From positions 1-6,059 of the forward strand of contig JBKHBQ010000244.1 in the NCBI GenBank assembly GCA_046542305.1: 6,059 nt of DNA, written 5' to 3'. Each line of letters opens with the position of its first letter. Position 1 is the stretch's first letter. The DNA is from JBKHBQ01 sp046542305. GTDB lineage: Bacteria; Bacteroidota; Bacteroidia; Bacteroidales; 4484-276. The position numbers were made by a program, and so were the translations under genes. The notes beneath the pieces are model-generated. The model worked only from the letters and a program-made list of their open reading frames with translations, searched no databases and was not told the DNA's origin. Shown piece by piece: positions 1-5,652 of the stretch.

Positions 1-70
1 CAGGAATCAGGATCAGGTATTGAGAAAATAAGCCTGCACAACAGAAAATTTGCAGATCAACCCGCAGAGT

Positions 71-586
71 TCACGTTTCCCATTTTTCATAATGAACTTT
101 CTGAGGTTCGAACCTTTCGGGCACCGGCTTTTGCTCGTCGGCATAACCAATGGCCACCAGCCCTACCGGGAGGATATGATCAGGCAGTTCGAAAAGTTTT
201 TTCATGTCAGCCATGCGTTCCCCTCGGGGATATACTCCCAGCCAAACGCTGCCCAGCCCCAGCTCGTGAGCTGCCAGCAGGATGTTTTGAATAGAGGCGG
301 CGCAGTTGATGGCCAGATAGCCGTCTTCTTTTTCCAGGTGGCGGTCGCCGCAAACCAGGATGGCCAGCGAAACCTGTTTCAGCATGTAGGCATAGGGATG
401 CACCTCCGAAAGCTTATCCAGCGCCGATCGGTTGCTGACCACGATAAACTGCCATGGTCGGTAATTGCGCGCCGATGGTGCAAACATGGCCGCCTGCAGC
501 AACTGATTCAGGATGGCGTCGGGCACCGGTTTGCTGATATATTTCCTGATGCTGCGACGGGTGAGGATGGCTTCGAACGTATTCAT
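71..586 (-). CDS. Nitroreductase family FMN-dependent oxidoreductase
   Basis: A 171-residue protein of the usual length for single-domain nitroreductases. These enzymes use FMN and NAD(P)H to reduce nitroaromatics, quinones or related substrates in the cytoplasm; the true substrate cannot be read from sequence. Family landmarks run in order. The N-terminal FMN-phosphate motif RRSIRKY is at residues 10-16. The segment APSARNYRPWQF is at 36-47. The long helix beginning NCAASIQNILLAAHELGLG is at 94-112, followed by SVWLGVYP. The C-terminal region holds GYADE. An ATG at 586 is chosen because the family begins a few residues before RRSIR; an in-frame extension to 754 would overlap the upstream gene and adds no family sequence. 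It starts 10 bases after the repeat-protein stop, so it is probably the last gene of a three-gene transcript. The family call is firm; the substrate is unknown. Confidence 0.95.
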   Translation of the reverse strand: MNTFEAILTRRSIRKYISKPVPDAILNQLLQAAMFAPSARNYRPWQFIVVSNRSALDKLSEVHPYAYMLKQVSLAILVCGDRHLEKEDGYLAINCAASIQNILLAAHELGLGSVWLGVYPRGERMADMKKLFELPDHILPVGLVAIGYADEQKPVPERFEPQKVHYEKWET

Positions 587-596
587 AGTTGGAATG

Positions 597-1004
597 TTAG
601 AATGGAATTTTATGATAATCAAAAGTTTGCCCGTCAACGAATTCCTTGATCCGTCGCGCAATTCGGACAAATATGGTAAGACCGCTCCGGTTGAGGTGTG
701 CAATGGCATCTTCATCTCCGCGCGAGGCTTTGGCCAGGGTAACATAGAAATCAAGGTTCTGATGTTTTAGCCATTCCATGGCACGATCGTCGTCAACAGA
801 AGCGGCGTCGAAGGCTGCATAATGCCGGTAGCCGTTTTTTATCAGCCAGCCGATGGCTTCGGTATTGGCCCGGATGGCGTTGGAAAGTGCTGCCAGCTCA
901 GGATAGCCGTTTTCGAGCAGCCAGTAAAAAAAGTCCTTCTTACCCGCGATGGACATTTCGAGCGCCAGCAGGATCTTTACCGGATATTGATACAGGTGTT
1001 TCAA
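597..1004 (-). CDS. Unrecognised small protein of five 25-residue repeats
   Basis: A 135-residue protein I cannot assign to a family. It has no signal peptide, membrane segment or obvious catalytic motif. It is an internal repeat protein: a Trp-Leu or His-Leu pair recurs at residues 3, 28, 53, 78 and 103, exactly 25 residues apart. Each unit reads roughly W-L-x-x-x-G-(Y/L), then a hydrophobic Ala-rich stretch, then an acidic turn ending E/D-A (for example WLLENGY, WLIKNGY, WLKHQNL, HLNRSGL). Two short helices per unit and an alpha-solenoid, protein-binding fold are my inference. The start is a TTG at 1004, 9 bases after the dehydratase stop. An in-frame TAA four codons upstream excludes a longer start. 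The next ATG, at 956 (residue 17), would remove most of the first repeat, so TTG is preferred. The downstream nitroreductase follows after 10 bases, suggesting co-transcription. Confidence 0.8.
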   Translation of the reverse strand: MKHLYQYPVKILLALEMSIAGKKDFFYWLLENGYPELAALSNAIRANTEAIGWLIKNGYRHYAAFDAASVDDDRAMEWLKHQNLDFYVTLAKASRGDEDAIAHLNRSGLTIFVRIARRIKEFVDGQTFDYHKIPF

Positions 1005-1013
1005 AACAGCGTT

Positions 1014-1247
1014 TTATTGAACCAGCCGGTCGATTTTTGCGGCCAGTTTGCGATCCTTATCCGTTATCACATCGCCGGCATCGTGAGTTGATAAATTGAT
1101 TTCTACCGTATTGTACACATTCCGCCAATCGGGATGATGGCCCATTTTTTCCGCCACCAGCGCCACTTTAGTCATAAAGGCGAAAGCATCCGTAAAATCG
1201 TTGAATTTGAAGGTCCGGCTGAGTTTGTTGTTTTCTTCTTTCCACAT
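1014..1247 (-). CDS. Pterin-4a-carbinolamine dehydratase (short bacterial form)
   Basis: A 77-residue cytoplasmic protein of the PCD/DCoH family. The enzyme dehydrates 4a-hydroxytetrahydrobiopterin-type carbinolamines, recycling pterin cofactor after aromatic amino acid hydroxylation. In bacteria without a hydroxylase it may serve other pterin or molybdopterin chemistry. The active-site signature is intact: GHHPDW at residues 36-41 gives the paired histidines, and LSTHDAG at 52-58 gives the third. The TDKDRKLA segment at 62-69 holds the conserved acidic and basic residues. The protein is shorter than the roughly 100-residue animal and Pseudomonas forms, lacking the N-terminal extension; this seems usual for Bacteroidetes versions. 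The ATG at 1247 (MWKEENN) is chosen over an in-frame TTG at 1295, whose extension overlaps repeat DNA. It is the first gene of a likely transcript with the 25-residue-repeat protein and the nitroreductase. No phenylalanine hydroxylase is present here. Confidence 0.93.
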   Translation of the reverse strand: MWKEENNKLSRTFKFNDFTDAFAFMTKVALVAEKMGHHPDWRNVYNTVEINLSTHDAGDVITDKDRKLAAKIDRLVQ

Positions 1248-1270
1248 GGTATTGAGATATTTTTTGTTGG

Positions 1271-1346
1271 AAAAATGGTTACTTGCTATTGGCAAAACCG
1301 TTATTTGCCAAGTGGGAAAACGGTTATTGCTTGCTTAAAAATGGTT
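1271..1346. repeat. Four tandem degenerate 20-23 base repeats
   Basis: Units begin at 1271, 1294, 1317 and 1337. They share the form AAAA(A)-(C/T)GGTTA-TTGC with small indels: AAAAATGGTTACTTGC, AAAACCGTTATTTGCC, AAAACGGTTATTGC and AAAAATGGTTCG. They occupy the centre of the gap upstream of the dehydratase and downstream of the radical SAM gene. The period of about 22 bases is close to two DNA helical turns, which would suit cooperative protein binding. Simple slippage-born repeat DNA is equally possible. Confidence 0.5.
1289..1311. other. Perfect 8-bp hairpin in the gap upstream of the dehydratase
   Basis: TTGGCAAA (1289-1296) and TTTGCCAA (1304-1311) are perfect reverse complements around a 7-base loop. 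A second pairing, AACCGTT (1296-1302) with AACGGTT (1319-1325), uses part of the same bases and would exclude the first. On the minus strand the hairpin lies 79 bases downstream of the first base of the radical SAM stop region and 42 bases upstream of the dehydratase ATG. No U-tract follows directly, so it is a poor intrinsic terminator. It could be a leader structure or an operator. Confidence 0.45.
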
Positions 1347-1429
1347 CGTTTTGTTCGTTCCCACTTCAACCTGATAAAAATATAAAACCGGTCTCTGCGA
1401 TTTTGTTCATCAGTTGCTGGAGGTTTAAA

Positions 1430-2209
1430 TTAATATACGCTGTATTTGATCCTGTTTTTGCGAAGCTGATCGGCAATCTGATACAGTTCATCCTTTGGGA
1501 TCACTTCCAGGCCTGGCGCCGGTGTTTGGCGGTCGATGGGATAAAGCATTACATACCGCGGGCGGATAAACCGGATGTGGTTGATCCAGGCATGAACTTC
1601 TTCGGGTGCGGTATTGTCGATCCTGATGCCATCCACTTCACCGCGAACGAATAAGGTTTGAATAATGACTTTTTGCCTGAATTTCCTGAGATTTTGCACG
1701 ATGCTGTCCAGTGTCAGCGATTTGTTTGCCGGACGGTTGATGAGCCTGAAAGATTCCTCCGTACCCGCATCCAGCTTCAGGATATTGTTGTCGACTTTTT
1801 TCAGCGAATCGATAATTTCCGGTTTATGGATGGTACTTGCGTTCGAAAGCACCGTCACTTCGGCATGCGGAAAATATTTGTTTTTCAAAAACAGCGTATC
1901 GTTTACAATTCCCGGGAACCCGGGATGAATGGTAGGTTCGCCGTTGCCGGCAAAAGTAATGGAATCCGGGATATTTCCCTGTGCCTGCATCTGGATAAGT
2001 CTTTCCTCGAGGGCTTCGAATACCTTCTTCCGCTCGGGCATTTCGGTGCCTTCACTCGCCTTCTCGCCGGTCCAGCCACATTCGCAGTATATGCAGTCGA
2101 ACGTGCATATTTTGCGGTTGGGGGGCAGAAGGTTTATCCCCAGCGAATTGCCCAAACGTCGGCTTCTTACCGGACCAAATATTAACTCTTGAAAAAGAAA
2201 TCCTGACAT
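1430..2209 (-). CDS. Radical SAM protein, COG0731 (wyosine-synthetase-like) type
   Basis: A 259-residue radical SAM enzyme expected to bind one [4Fe-4S] cluster and cleave S-adenosylmethionine to a 5'-deoxyadenosyl radical. The cluster motif CTFDCIYC supplies Cys35, Cys39 and Cys42 in the CxxxCxxC spacing, with another cysteine at 44. The SAM-binding GEP motif is in FAGNGEP at residues 85-91. The N-terminal GPVRSRRLGNSLGIN and the C-terminal YPIDRQTPAPGL are typical of the bacterial branch related to archaeal tRNA wyosine enzyme TYW1. The bacterial members lack an assigned reaction, so tRNA modification is only a possibility. The ATG at 2209 (MSGFLFQE) is chosen. The longer in-frame TTG at 2245 lies inside the predicted -7 box and is unlikely. 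The gene is divergent from the polyprenyl synthase and is probably transcribed alone. Confidence 0.93.
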   Translation of the reverse strand: MSGFLFQELIFGPVRSRRLGNSLGINLLPPNRKICTFDCIYCECGWTGEKASEGTEMPERKKVFEALEERLIQMQAQGNIPDSITFAGNGEPTIHPGFPGIVNDTLFLKNKYFPHAEVTVLSNASTIHKPEIIDSLKKVDNNILKLDAGTEESFRLINRPANKSLTLDSIVQNLRKFRQKVIIQTLFVRGEVDGIRIDNTAPEEVHAWINHIRFIRPRYVMLYPIDRQTPAPGLEVIPKDELYQIADQLRKNRIKYSVY

Positions 2210-2242
2210 AAAATCCTTTCCTGTACCTACAATATCTGACAG

Positions 2243-2250
2243 CAAATGTA
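2243..2250 (-). promoter_or_regulatory. Bacteroidetes -7 box for the radical SAM gene
   Basis: Read on the minus strand, this is TACATTTG, a full match to the Bacteroidetes -7 consensus TAnnTTTG. It ends 33 bases before the ATG at 2209, implying a leader of about 25-30 bases. No convincing -33 TTTG is seen at the usual distance. Confidence 0.55.
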
Positions 2251-2317
2251 GTATAAAAACAAAAGTTTCAGGAGAATGTTAATGTCTGCAAATAAACAAT
2301 AGAACTTCAAAAATTCA

Positions 2318-2325
2318 TACTTTTG
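2318..2325 (+). promoter_or_regulatory. Bacteroidetes -7 box for the polyprenyl synthase gene
   Basis: TACTTTTG is a full match to TAnnTTTG, placed 14 bases before the ATG at 2340. The transcript would begin near 2330, leaving a leader of about 10 bases with no room for a normal ribosome binding site. The -33 element is not clear. Confidence 0.55.
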
Positions 2326-2339
2326 GCAGCAGAAAAATT

Positions 2340-3314
2340 ATGCCTGGTTTAAAAGACATAAAAGCGCCGATCGCCGGACATATCGATGTGTTTGAACAAC
2401 ATTTCAGGCAATCGATGAAAAGCAAGGTGCCATTGCTCGACAAGGTGACGCGTTACATCATCAAGCGCAAAGGCAAACAAATGCGGCCAATGTTTGTGTT
2501 TTTCTCCGCCGGCATTTGCGGCACTATCAACGAATCGAGCTACCGGGCAGCATCGCTCATCGAACTTCTGCATACCGCCACACTGGTGCATGATGATGTG
2601 GTGGACGACAGCAATGTGCGGCGCGGTTATTTCTCGATCAATGCGCTGTGGAAAAACAAAATTGCTGTACTGGTGGGCGATTACCTGCTGTCGCGTGGTT
2701 TGCTGCTGGCGTTGGATCACGATGAATTCGACCTGCTGCGCATCGTTTCAAATGCCACCCGCGAGATGAGCGAAGGTGAACTGTTGCAGATCGAAAAGGC
2801 ACGTAGGCTCGACATTGAGGAATCCGTTTATTTCGAAATCATCCGAAAAAAAACCGCTTCCCTTATCGCTTCTTGCTGTGCCGCCGGTGCACGTTCGGCA
2901 GGGGCTGATAAGGAAACCATCGAAAAAATGCGGCAGATTGGTGAGTATATCGGCATTGCATTTCAGATCAAGGACGACCTGTTCGATTACCAGGAAAGCT
3001 CGTCTATTGGCAAACCCAATGGCATCGACATCAAGGAGCAGAAAATGACACTCCCGCTTATCTATATGCTCAACAACGCTCCTAAAGCTGAAAAGCGCAG
3101 GGTGGTGAATGTGGTAAAAAATCACAACAACAATCCTGACAAGGTGGCACAGGTGATCGATAAAGTGAATAAAAGCGGCGGCATTGAATATGCTACCGAG
3201 TGCATGAAGGAATATCAGCAAAAGGCCTTCGACATGCTTCATGATTTTCCCGAATCGGCCATGCGCCATTCGTTCGAACAACTCGTGGTGTTCACCACCG
3301 AGAGAAACAAATAA
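2340..3314 (+). CDS. ispB: Long-chain trans-polyprenyl diphosphate synthase
   Basis: A 324-residue prenyltransferase, the same length class as E. coli octaprenyl diphosphate synthase. It condenses isopentenyl diphosphate onto an allylic primer to make the side chain of respiratory quinones (menaquinone in most Bacteroidetes). Conserved parts in order: KQMRP at 46-50 (diphosphate binding); the first aspartate-rich motif DDVVD at 85-89 followed by Arg94-Arg95; GDYLLSR at 113-119; Lys171-Thr172; FQIKDDLFDY at 208-217, carrying the second motif DDLFD; and GKPNGIDIKEQKMTLPL in the flexible loop. The residue five places before the first motif is Ala80. In this family a small residue there leaves the product tunnel open, whereas an aromatic residue limits products to C15. 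A C30 or longer product is therefore inferred; exact length is unknown. The ATG at 2340 fits the promoter. The gene runs tail to tail into thpR. Confidence 0.95.
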   Translation: MPGLKDIKAPIAGHIDVFEQHFRQSMKSKVPLLDKVTRYIIKRKGKQMRPMFVFFSAGICGTINESSYRAASLIELLHTATLVHDDVVDDSNVRRGYFSINALWKNKIAVLVGDYLLSRGLLLALDHDEFDLLRIVSNATREMSEGELLQIEKARRLDIEESVYFEIIRKKTASLIASCCAAGARSAGADKETIEKMRQIGEYIGIAFQIKDDLFDYQESSSIGKPNGIDIKEQKMTLPLIYMLNNAPKAEKRRVVNVVKNHNNNPDKVAQVIDKVNKSGGIEYATECMKEYQQKAFDMLHDFPESAMRHSFEQLVVFTTERNK

Positions 3315-3322
3315 AATATTTC

Positions 3323-3877
3323 CTACAGTACAAAAGTTTCCAGCGTATCATAAATGGGTCCCTGCGGTGTGAGGTGACTTTCGATCAGGTGAAATTCCTC
3401 AACAGGTACAGGCTGAATGTAAATATCCTGATACTGATCAATTACGCTTTGGAAGTATTTTTTGTTGTTGATCGATTTTACCCGCCCCACGGTGATGTGC
3501 GGCCTGAAATTCTGACGGTCGCGCTCATAACCGATCCTGTCGAGGCTGTCGAGCATATCCTCTGCCAGGGCTGATAACGGCTCCGTGTTGCGCAGGCCGA
3601 ACCAGATCACCCGCGGATTGTATGAACTGCCAAAAATTCCCACATGTTCCATTTCTGCAGTGGATGGCTGATGCCGCCCGGCCACCTCCTCCAGCAGATC
3701 GCAAATCGGGTCGATCTCCGCCTCGGGTGTGTCGCCAAAGAATTTCAGCGTAAGGTGGATTTTCGAATCGTTCACCCAAGTAATGCGTTCCTGGCTAAGC
3801 TGCGTCCTCAGCCTGTCGTAAATCTCAATGAAATTCAAACCGGGTTTTACCTTTACGGCTACAAACAAACGTCTCAT
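3323..3877 (-). CDS. thpR: RNA 2',3'-cyclic phosphodiesterase (2'-5' RNA ligase family)
   Basis: A 184-residue member of the 2H phosphoesterase superfamily. ThpR proteins hydrolyse RNA 2',3'-cyclic phosphates to 2'-phosphates and were first described as 2'-5' RNA ligases of tRNA halves; the cellular role is uncertain. Both catalytic H-x-T-x motifs are present: HLTL at residues 41-44 and HITV at 127-130, each at the usual place in its half of the pseudo-symmetric fold. The opening MRRLFVAVKV matches the family's first strand, so the ATG at 3877 is chosen. A much longer in-frame ORF continuing to 4414 is only antisense read-through over the DUF3109 gene. The stop lies 8 bases from the end of the polyprenyl synthase gene, so the two genes are convergent with almost no spacer. 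Confidence 0.94.
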   Translation of the reverse strand: MRRLFVAVKVKPGLNFIEIYDRLRTQLSQERITWVNDSKIHLTLKFFGDTPEAEIDPICDLLEEVAGRHQPSTAEMEHVGIFGSSYNPRVIWFGLRNTEPLSALAEDMLDSLDRIGYERDRQNFRPHITVGRVKSINNKKYFQSVIDQYQDIYIQPVPVEEFHLIESHLTPQGPIYDTLETFVL

Positions 3878-3903
3878 GATGACATGCGCTAGGTTAGAAA
3901 TTG

Positions 3904-3911
3904 CAAGTATA
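3904..3911 (-). promoter_or_regulatory. Probable -7 box for thpR
   Basis: Read on the minus strand this is TATACTTG, seven of eight positions consistent with TAnnTTTG. It ends 26 bases before the thpR ATG at 3877. A TTG on the same strand at 3937-3935 could be a -33 element, though the spacing is slightly long. Confidence 0.35.
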
Positions 3912-3949
3912 GCGAAATATGTAGAATGCTGCCGCAATGATGAAATGAA

Positions 3950-3957
3950 TAATTTTG
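3950..3957 (+). promoter_or_regulatory. -7 box giving a likely leaderless DUF3109 mRNA
   Basis: TAATTTTG is a full match to TAnnTTTG and ends only four bases before the ATG at 3962. With the start site expected about 4-7 bases past the box, transcription would begin at or next to the A of the start codon, leaving no leader. The -33 element is not clear. Confidence 0.5.
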
Positions 3958-3961
3958 CAGG

Positions 3962-4522
3962 ATGATCATTATCGACGATAAAACCATTTCGGACGACCTG
4001 AGGGATGTCCGGTTTGTCTGCAATCTGAAGAAATGCAAAGGCGCCTGCTGCGTGGAAGGCGATGCCGGTGCGCCATTGCTTGAGGAGGAGATCGGACAGT
4101 TGGAAGACAACCTGGATGCTGTGAAGCCATACATGACCGAGAAAGGGTTGCAGGTGGTGGAGGAAACCGGCGTATTTGAATACGATATGGCCGGCGATTA
4201 TGTAACCCCCCTGGTCAACGGACGCGAATGTGCCTTCGTAAATTTTACCGACGGCATTGCATGGTGTGCCATCGAAAAAGCATGGGAAGAAGGAAAATCG
4301 GAATTCCGTAAGCCGGTTTCGTGCCATCTTTATCCGGTGCGAATTACCTCGTATGAAAAATACGATGCGGTGAATTTCCACAACTGGCATATCTGCAAAC
4401 CCGCGCTGGTGCATGGAAAAAGGCTGGGCGTGCCCTTATATAAATTCCTGAAGGATTCGCTGATCCGCCGCTATGGCGAAACCTGGTACCGTGAATTAGT
4501 GAAAAGTATTGAAAAAAAGTAA
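3962..4522 (+). CDS. DUF3109 family cysteine-rich protein
   Basis: A 186-residue cytoplasmic protein matching the DUF3109 family common in Bacteroidetes; its function is unknown. It has eight cysteines, at residues 20, 25, 29, 30, 90, 102, 121 and 145. The N-terminal cluster C-N-L-K-K-C-K-G-A-C-C followed by VEGDAGAPL recalls the YkgJ-type metal-chelating CxxxCxxCC proteins. Later conserved blocks are NGRECAF (86-92), CAIEKAWEEGK (102-112), KPVSCHLYPVR (117-127), FHNWHICK (139-146), and a C-terminal IRRYGETWY. An Fe-S or zinc site is inferred from the cysteine number and spacing, not shown. The ATG at 3962 is the only sensible start and lies almost on the predicted transcription start. It is divergent from thpR and ends 21 bases from the convergent coiled-coil gene. 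Confidence 0.9.
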   Translation: MIIIDDKTISDDLRDVRFVCNLKKCKGACCVEGDAGAPLLEEEIGQLEDNLDAVKPYMTEKGLQVVEETGVFEYDMAGDYVTPLVNGRECAFVNFTDGIAWCAIEKAWEEGKSEFRKPVSCHLYPVRITSYEKYDAVNFHNWHICKPALVHGKRLGVPLYKFLKDSLIRRYGETWYRELVKSIEKK

Positions 4523-4543
4523 CGGCGGGAAAGTAAAAGCTTA

Positions 4544-4993
4544 TTACAGCAGTCCGGCATGTTTGAGAATTTCGGCAAATGCCGGATCTTTTTTTGCCTG
4601 TTGTTTTGTAATGAATTCGAGCCTGGCCAGCCGGGTTTCAAGGTCCATGGTTTTGTTTTGAACTGGGTTGAGTGCTGTTCTCCTGTCCCAAACAATGTAC
4701 CCGAACAAAAAAAGCATCAATGCGATAAGTATTCCAAAACCCCAGTAAAGTGTTTCAATTTTTGATTCTATGGCTTCAAACTTTGTGTTCATTTCATTGC
4801 GGAGTGAATTTATTTCACCCTGGCTCGATTCGAATTTAATATTCATCTCCGACCTGAGGGCTTCCACTTTTTCTTCGGTACGTATCAGCCGGTCGCGGTC
4901 TTCAAGTGTATATTCCACCCGGTTCGATTGCGAAAATGTCTGCACCGAAAGAGCCAGTAAAATCAACAGTATCATGAAAAGTGTTTGCCGCAT
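4544..4993 (-). CDS. Exported/membrane-anchored coiled-coil protein of unknown function
   Basis: A 149-residue protein I cannot name. Residues 1-22 look like a signal peptide: MRQ, then a hydrophobic core, then a likely cut near TFSQS. Residues about 30-82 are charged and strongly helical, consistent with a coiled coil, and contain an 18-residue internal repeat starting at 46 (LRSEMNIKFES) and 64 (LRNEMNTKFEA). One membrane helix follows at about 84-102 (WGFGILIALMLFLFGYIVW), then DRR and a second short amphipathic helix (DLETRLARLEFITKQQ, 117-132). Inferred topology is coiled coil outside the membrane and C-terminal tail in the cytoplasm. If the first segment is not cleaved, the protein would have two membrane helices. 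The ATG at 4993 begins a clean signal sequence and has a promoter box upstream. It is probably a single-gene transcript. Confidence 0.85.
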   Translation of the reverse strand: MRQTLFMILLILLALSVQTFSQSNRVEYTLEDRDRLIRTEEKVEALRSEMNIKFESSQGEINSLRNEMNTKFEAIESKIETLYWGFGILIALMLFLFGYIVWDRRTALNPVQNKTMDLETRLARLEFITKQQAKKDPAFAEILKHAGLL

Positions 4994-5018
4994 GATGTCC
5001 TTAAAAAATAACGGATTA

Positions 5019-5026
5019 CAAATATA
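5019..5026 (-). promoter_or_regulatory. -7 box for the coiled-coil protein gene
   Basis: Read on the minus strand this is TATATTTG, a full match to TAnnTTTG. It ends 25 bases before the ATG at 4993, implying a leader of about 20 bases. TTTG occurs twice upstream (5064-5057) but about 30 bases away, further than the normal -33 spacing. Confidence 0.5.
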
Positions 5027-5142
5027 AAAATAATTTCATCCGGTTGATTTCAGATACAAACAAAAAATGGCCCAAACTACATTGCTTTTTTTACGGTGCA
5101 GAGCGAGCCATGTTTTAATCAAAAGGTTTTTCGCGATTTCTT

Positions 5143-5652
5143 CTATCCGGCAGCAGCCTCCTGACCGGCAAGATTGCCAAGAAACATGTCGATATGGAAA
5201 TGAGCTGCTTTGGCGTCGCCAACCAGTTTAATCTTATCCACGATTTCCTGTGCCAGGCTTTCCTCCTCGATCTGTTCATTAACAAACCACTGCAGGAAAT
5301 TGTTGGTGGTGTGGTCCTTTTCTTCCAGGCAGATATCCACCAGCTCGTTGATCTTTTTGGTGACGAACTGCTCGTGGTGAAGTACCTGGTCGAACAGTTT
5401 GTCGATAGATTTGTAGTCGGCCTCGGGCTGTTCAACCTGCTGAAGTCGAGCATGTCCGCCGCGGTCGTTCAGAAAATTAACGAACTTGAGCATGTGTCCG
5501 CGCTCTTCATCGCTGTGCGCGTAAAGAAATTTGGCGGCGCCCGTCAGTCCGTTCACATCGCACCACGAAGCCATGGCCATATAAATTCTCGACGATTGTT
5601 CCTCGAGCTTTATCTGATCGTTAATGGCGTTTTCCAATTTTTTTGAGATCAT
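5143..5652 (-). CDS. ftnA: Non-haem ferritin
   Basis: A 169-residue bacterial ferritin close in length and alignment to E. coli FtnA. It assembles into a 24-subunit cytoplasmic cage that oxidises Fe(II) and stores it as a ferric mineral. All ferroxidase ligands known from FtnA are visible at the same numbering: Glu17, Glu50, His53, Glu94, Gln127 and Glu130. Tyr24 beside the centre is also kept. The blocks SDEERGH (47-53), HHEQFVTKKINEL (92-104) and NFLQWFVNEQIEEE (118-131) are typical. There is no haem-ligand methionine context of bacterioferritin, and the length argues against Dps. The ATG at 5652 aligns exactly with the FtnA start. The upstream region has no clear TAnnTTTG close to the start, so expression may use a more distant or regulated promoter. 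It is followed by a 150-base gap before the coiled-coil gene. Confidence 0.97.
   Translation of the reverse strand: MISKKLENAINDQIKLEEQSSRIYMAMASWCDVNGLTGAAKFLYAHSDEERGHMLKFVNFLNDRGGHARLQQVEQPEADYKSIDKLFDQVLHHEQFVTKKINELVDICLEEKDHTTNNFLQWFVNEQIEEESLAQEIVDKIKLVGDAKAAHFHIDMFLGNLAGQEAAAG

Noticed and set aside
50..649. Open frame of 199 codons on the plus strand
   Set aside because: It lies antisense to the nitroreductase, has no recognisable domain, and the minus-strand frame carries a full set of family motifs.
587..754. N-terminal extension of the nitroreductase
   Set aside because: It overlaps the end of the repeat-protein gene and has no family similarity; the ATG at 586 fits the family start.
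1289..1311. Intrinsic terminator of the radical SAM gene
   Set aside because: The stem is good, but no run of T follows it directly on the minus strand, and it is far from the stop codon.
1658..2185. Open frame of 175 codons on the plus strand
   Set aside because: Antisense to the radical SAM gene, whose cluster motif is unmistakable; the sequence looks like random translation.
3878..4414. N-terminal extension of thpR
   Set aside because: It runs antisense across the DUF3109 gene and past a promoter box, and the family start motif is at 3877.
5194..5646. Open frame of 150 codons on the plus strand
   Set aside because: Antisense shadow of ferritin, which aligns along its full length with all ligands.
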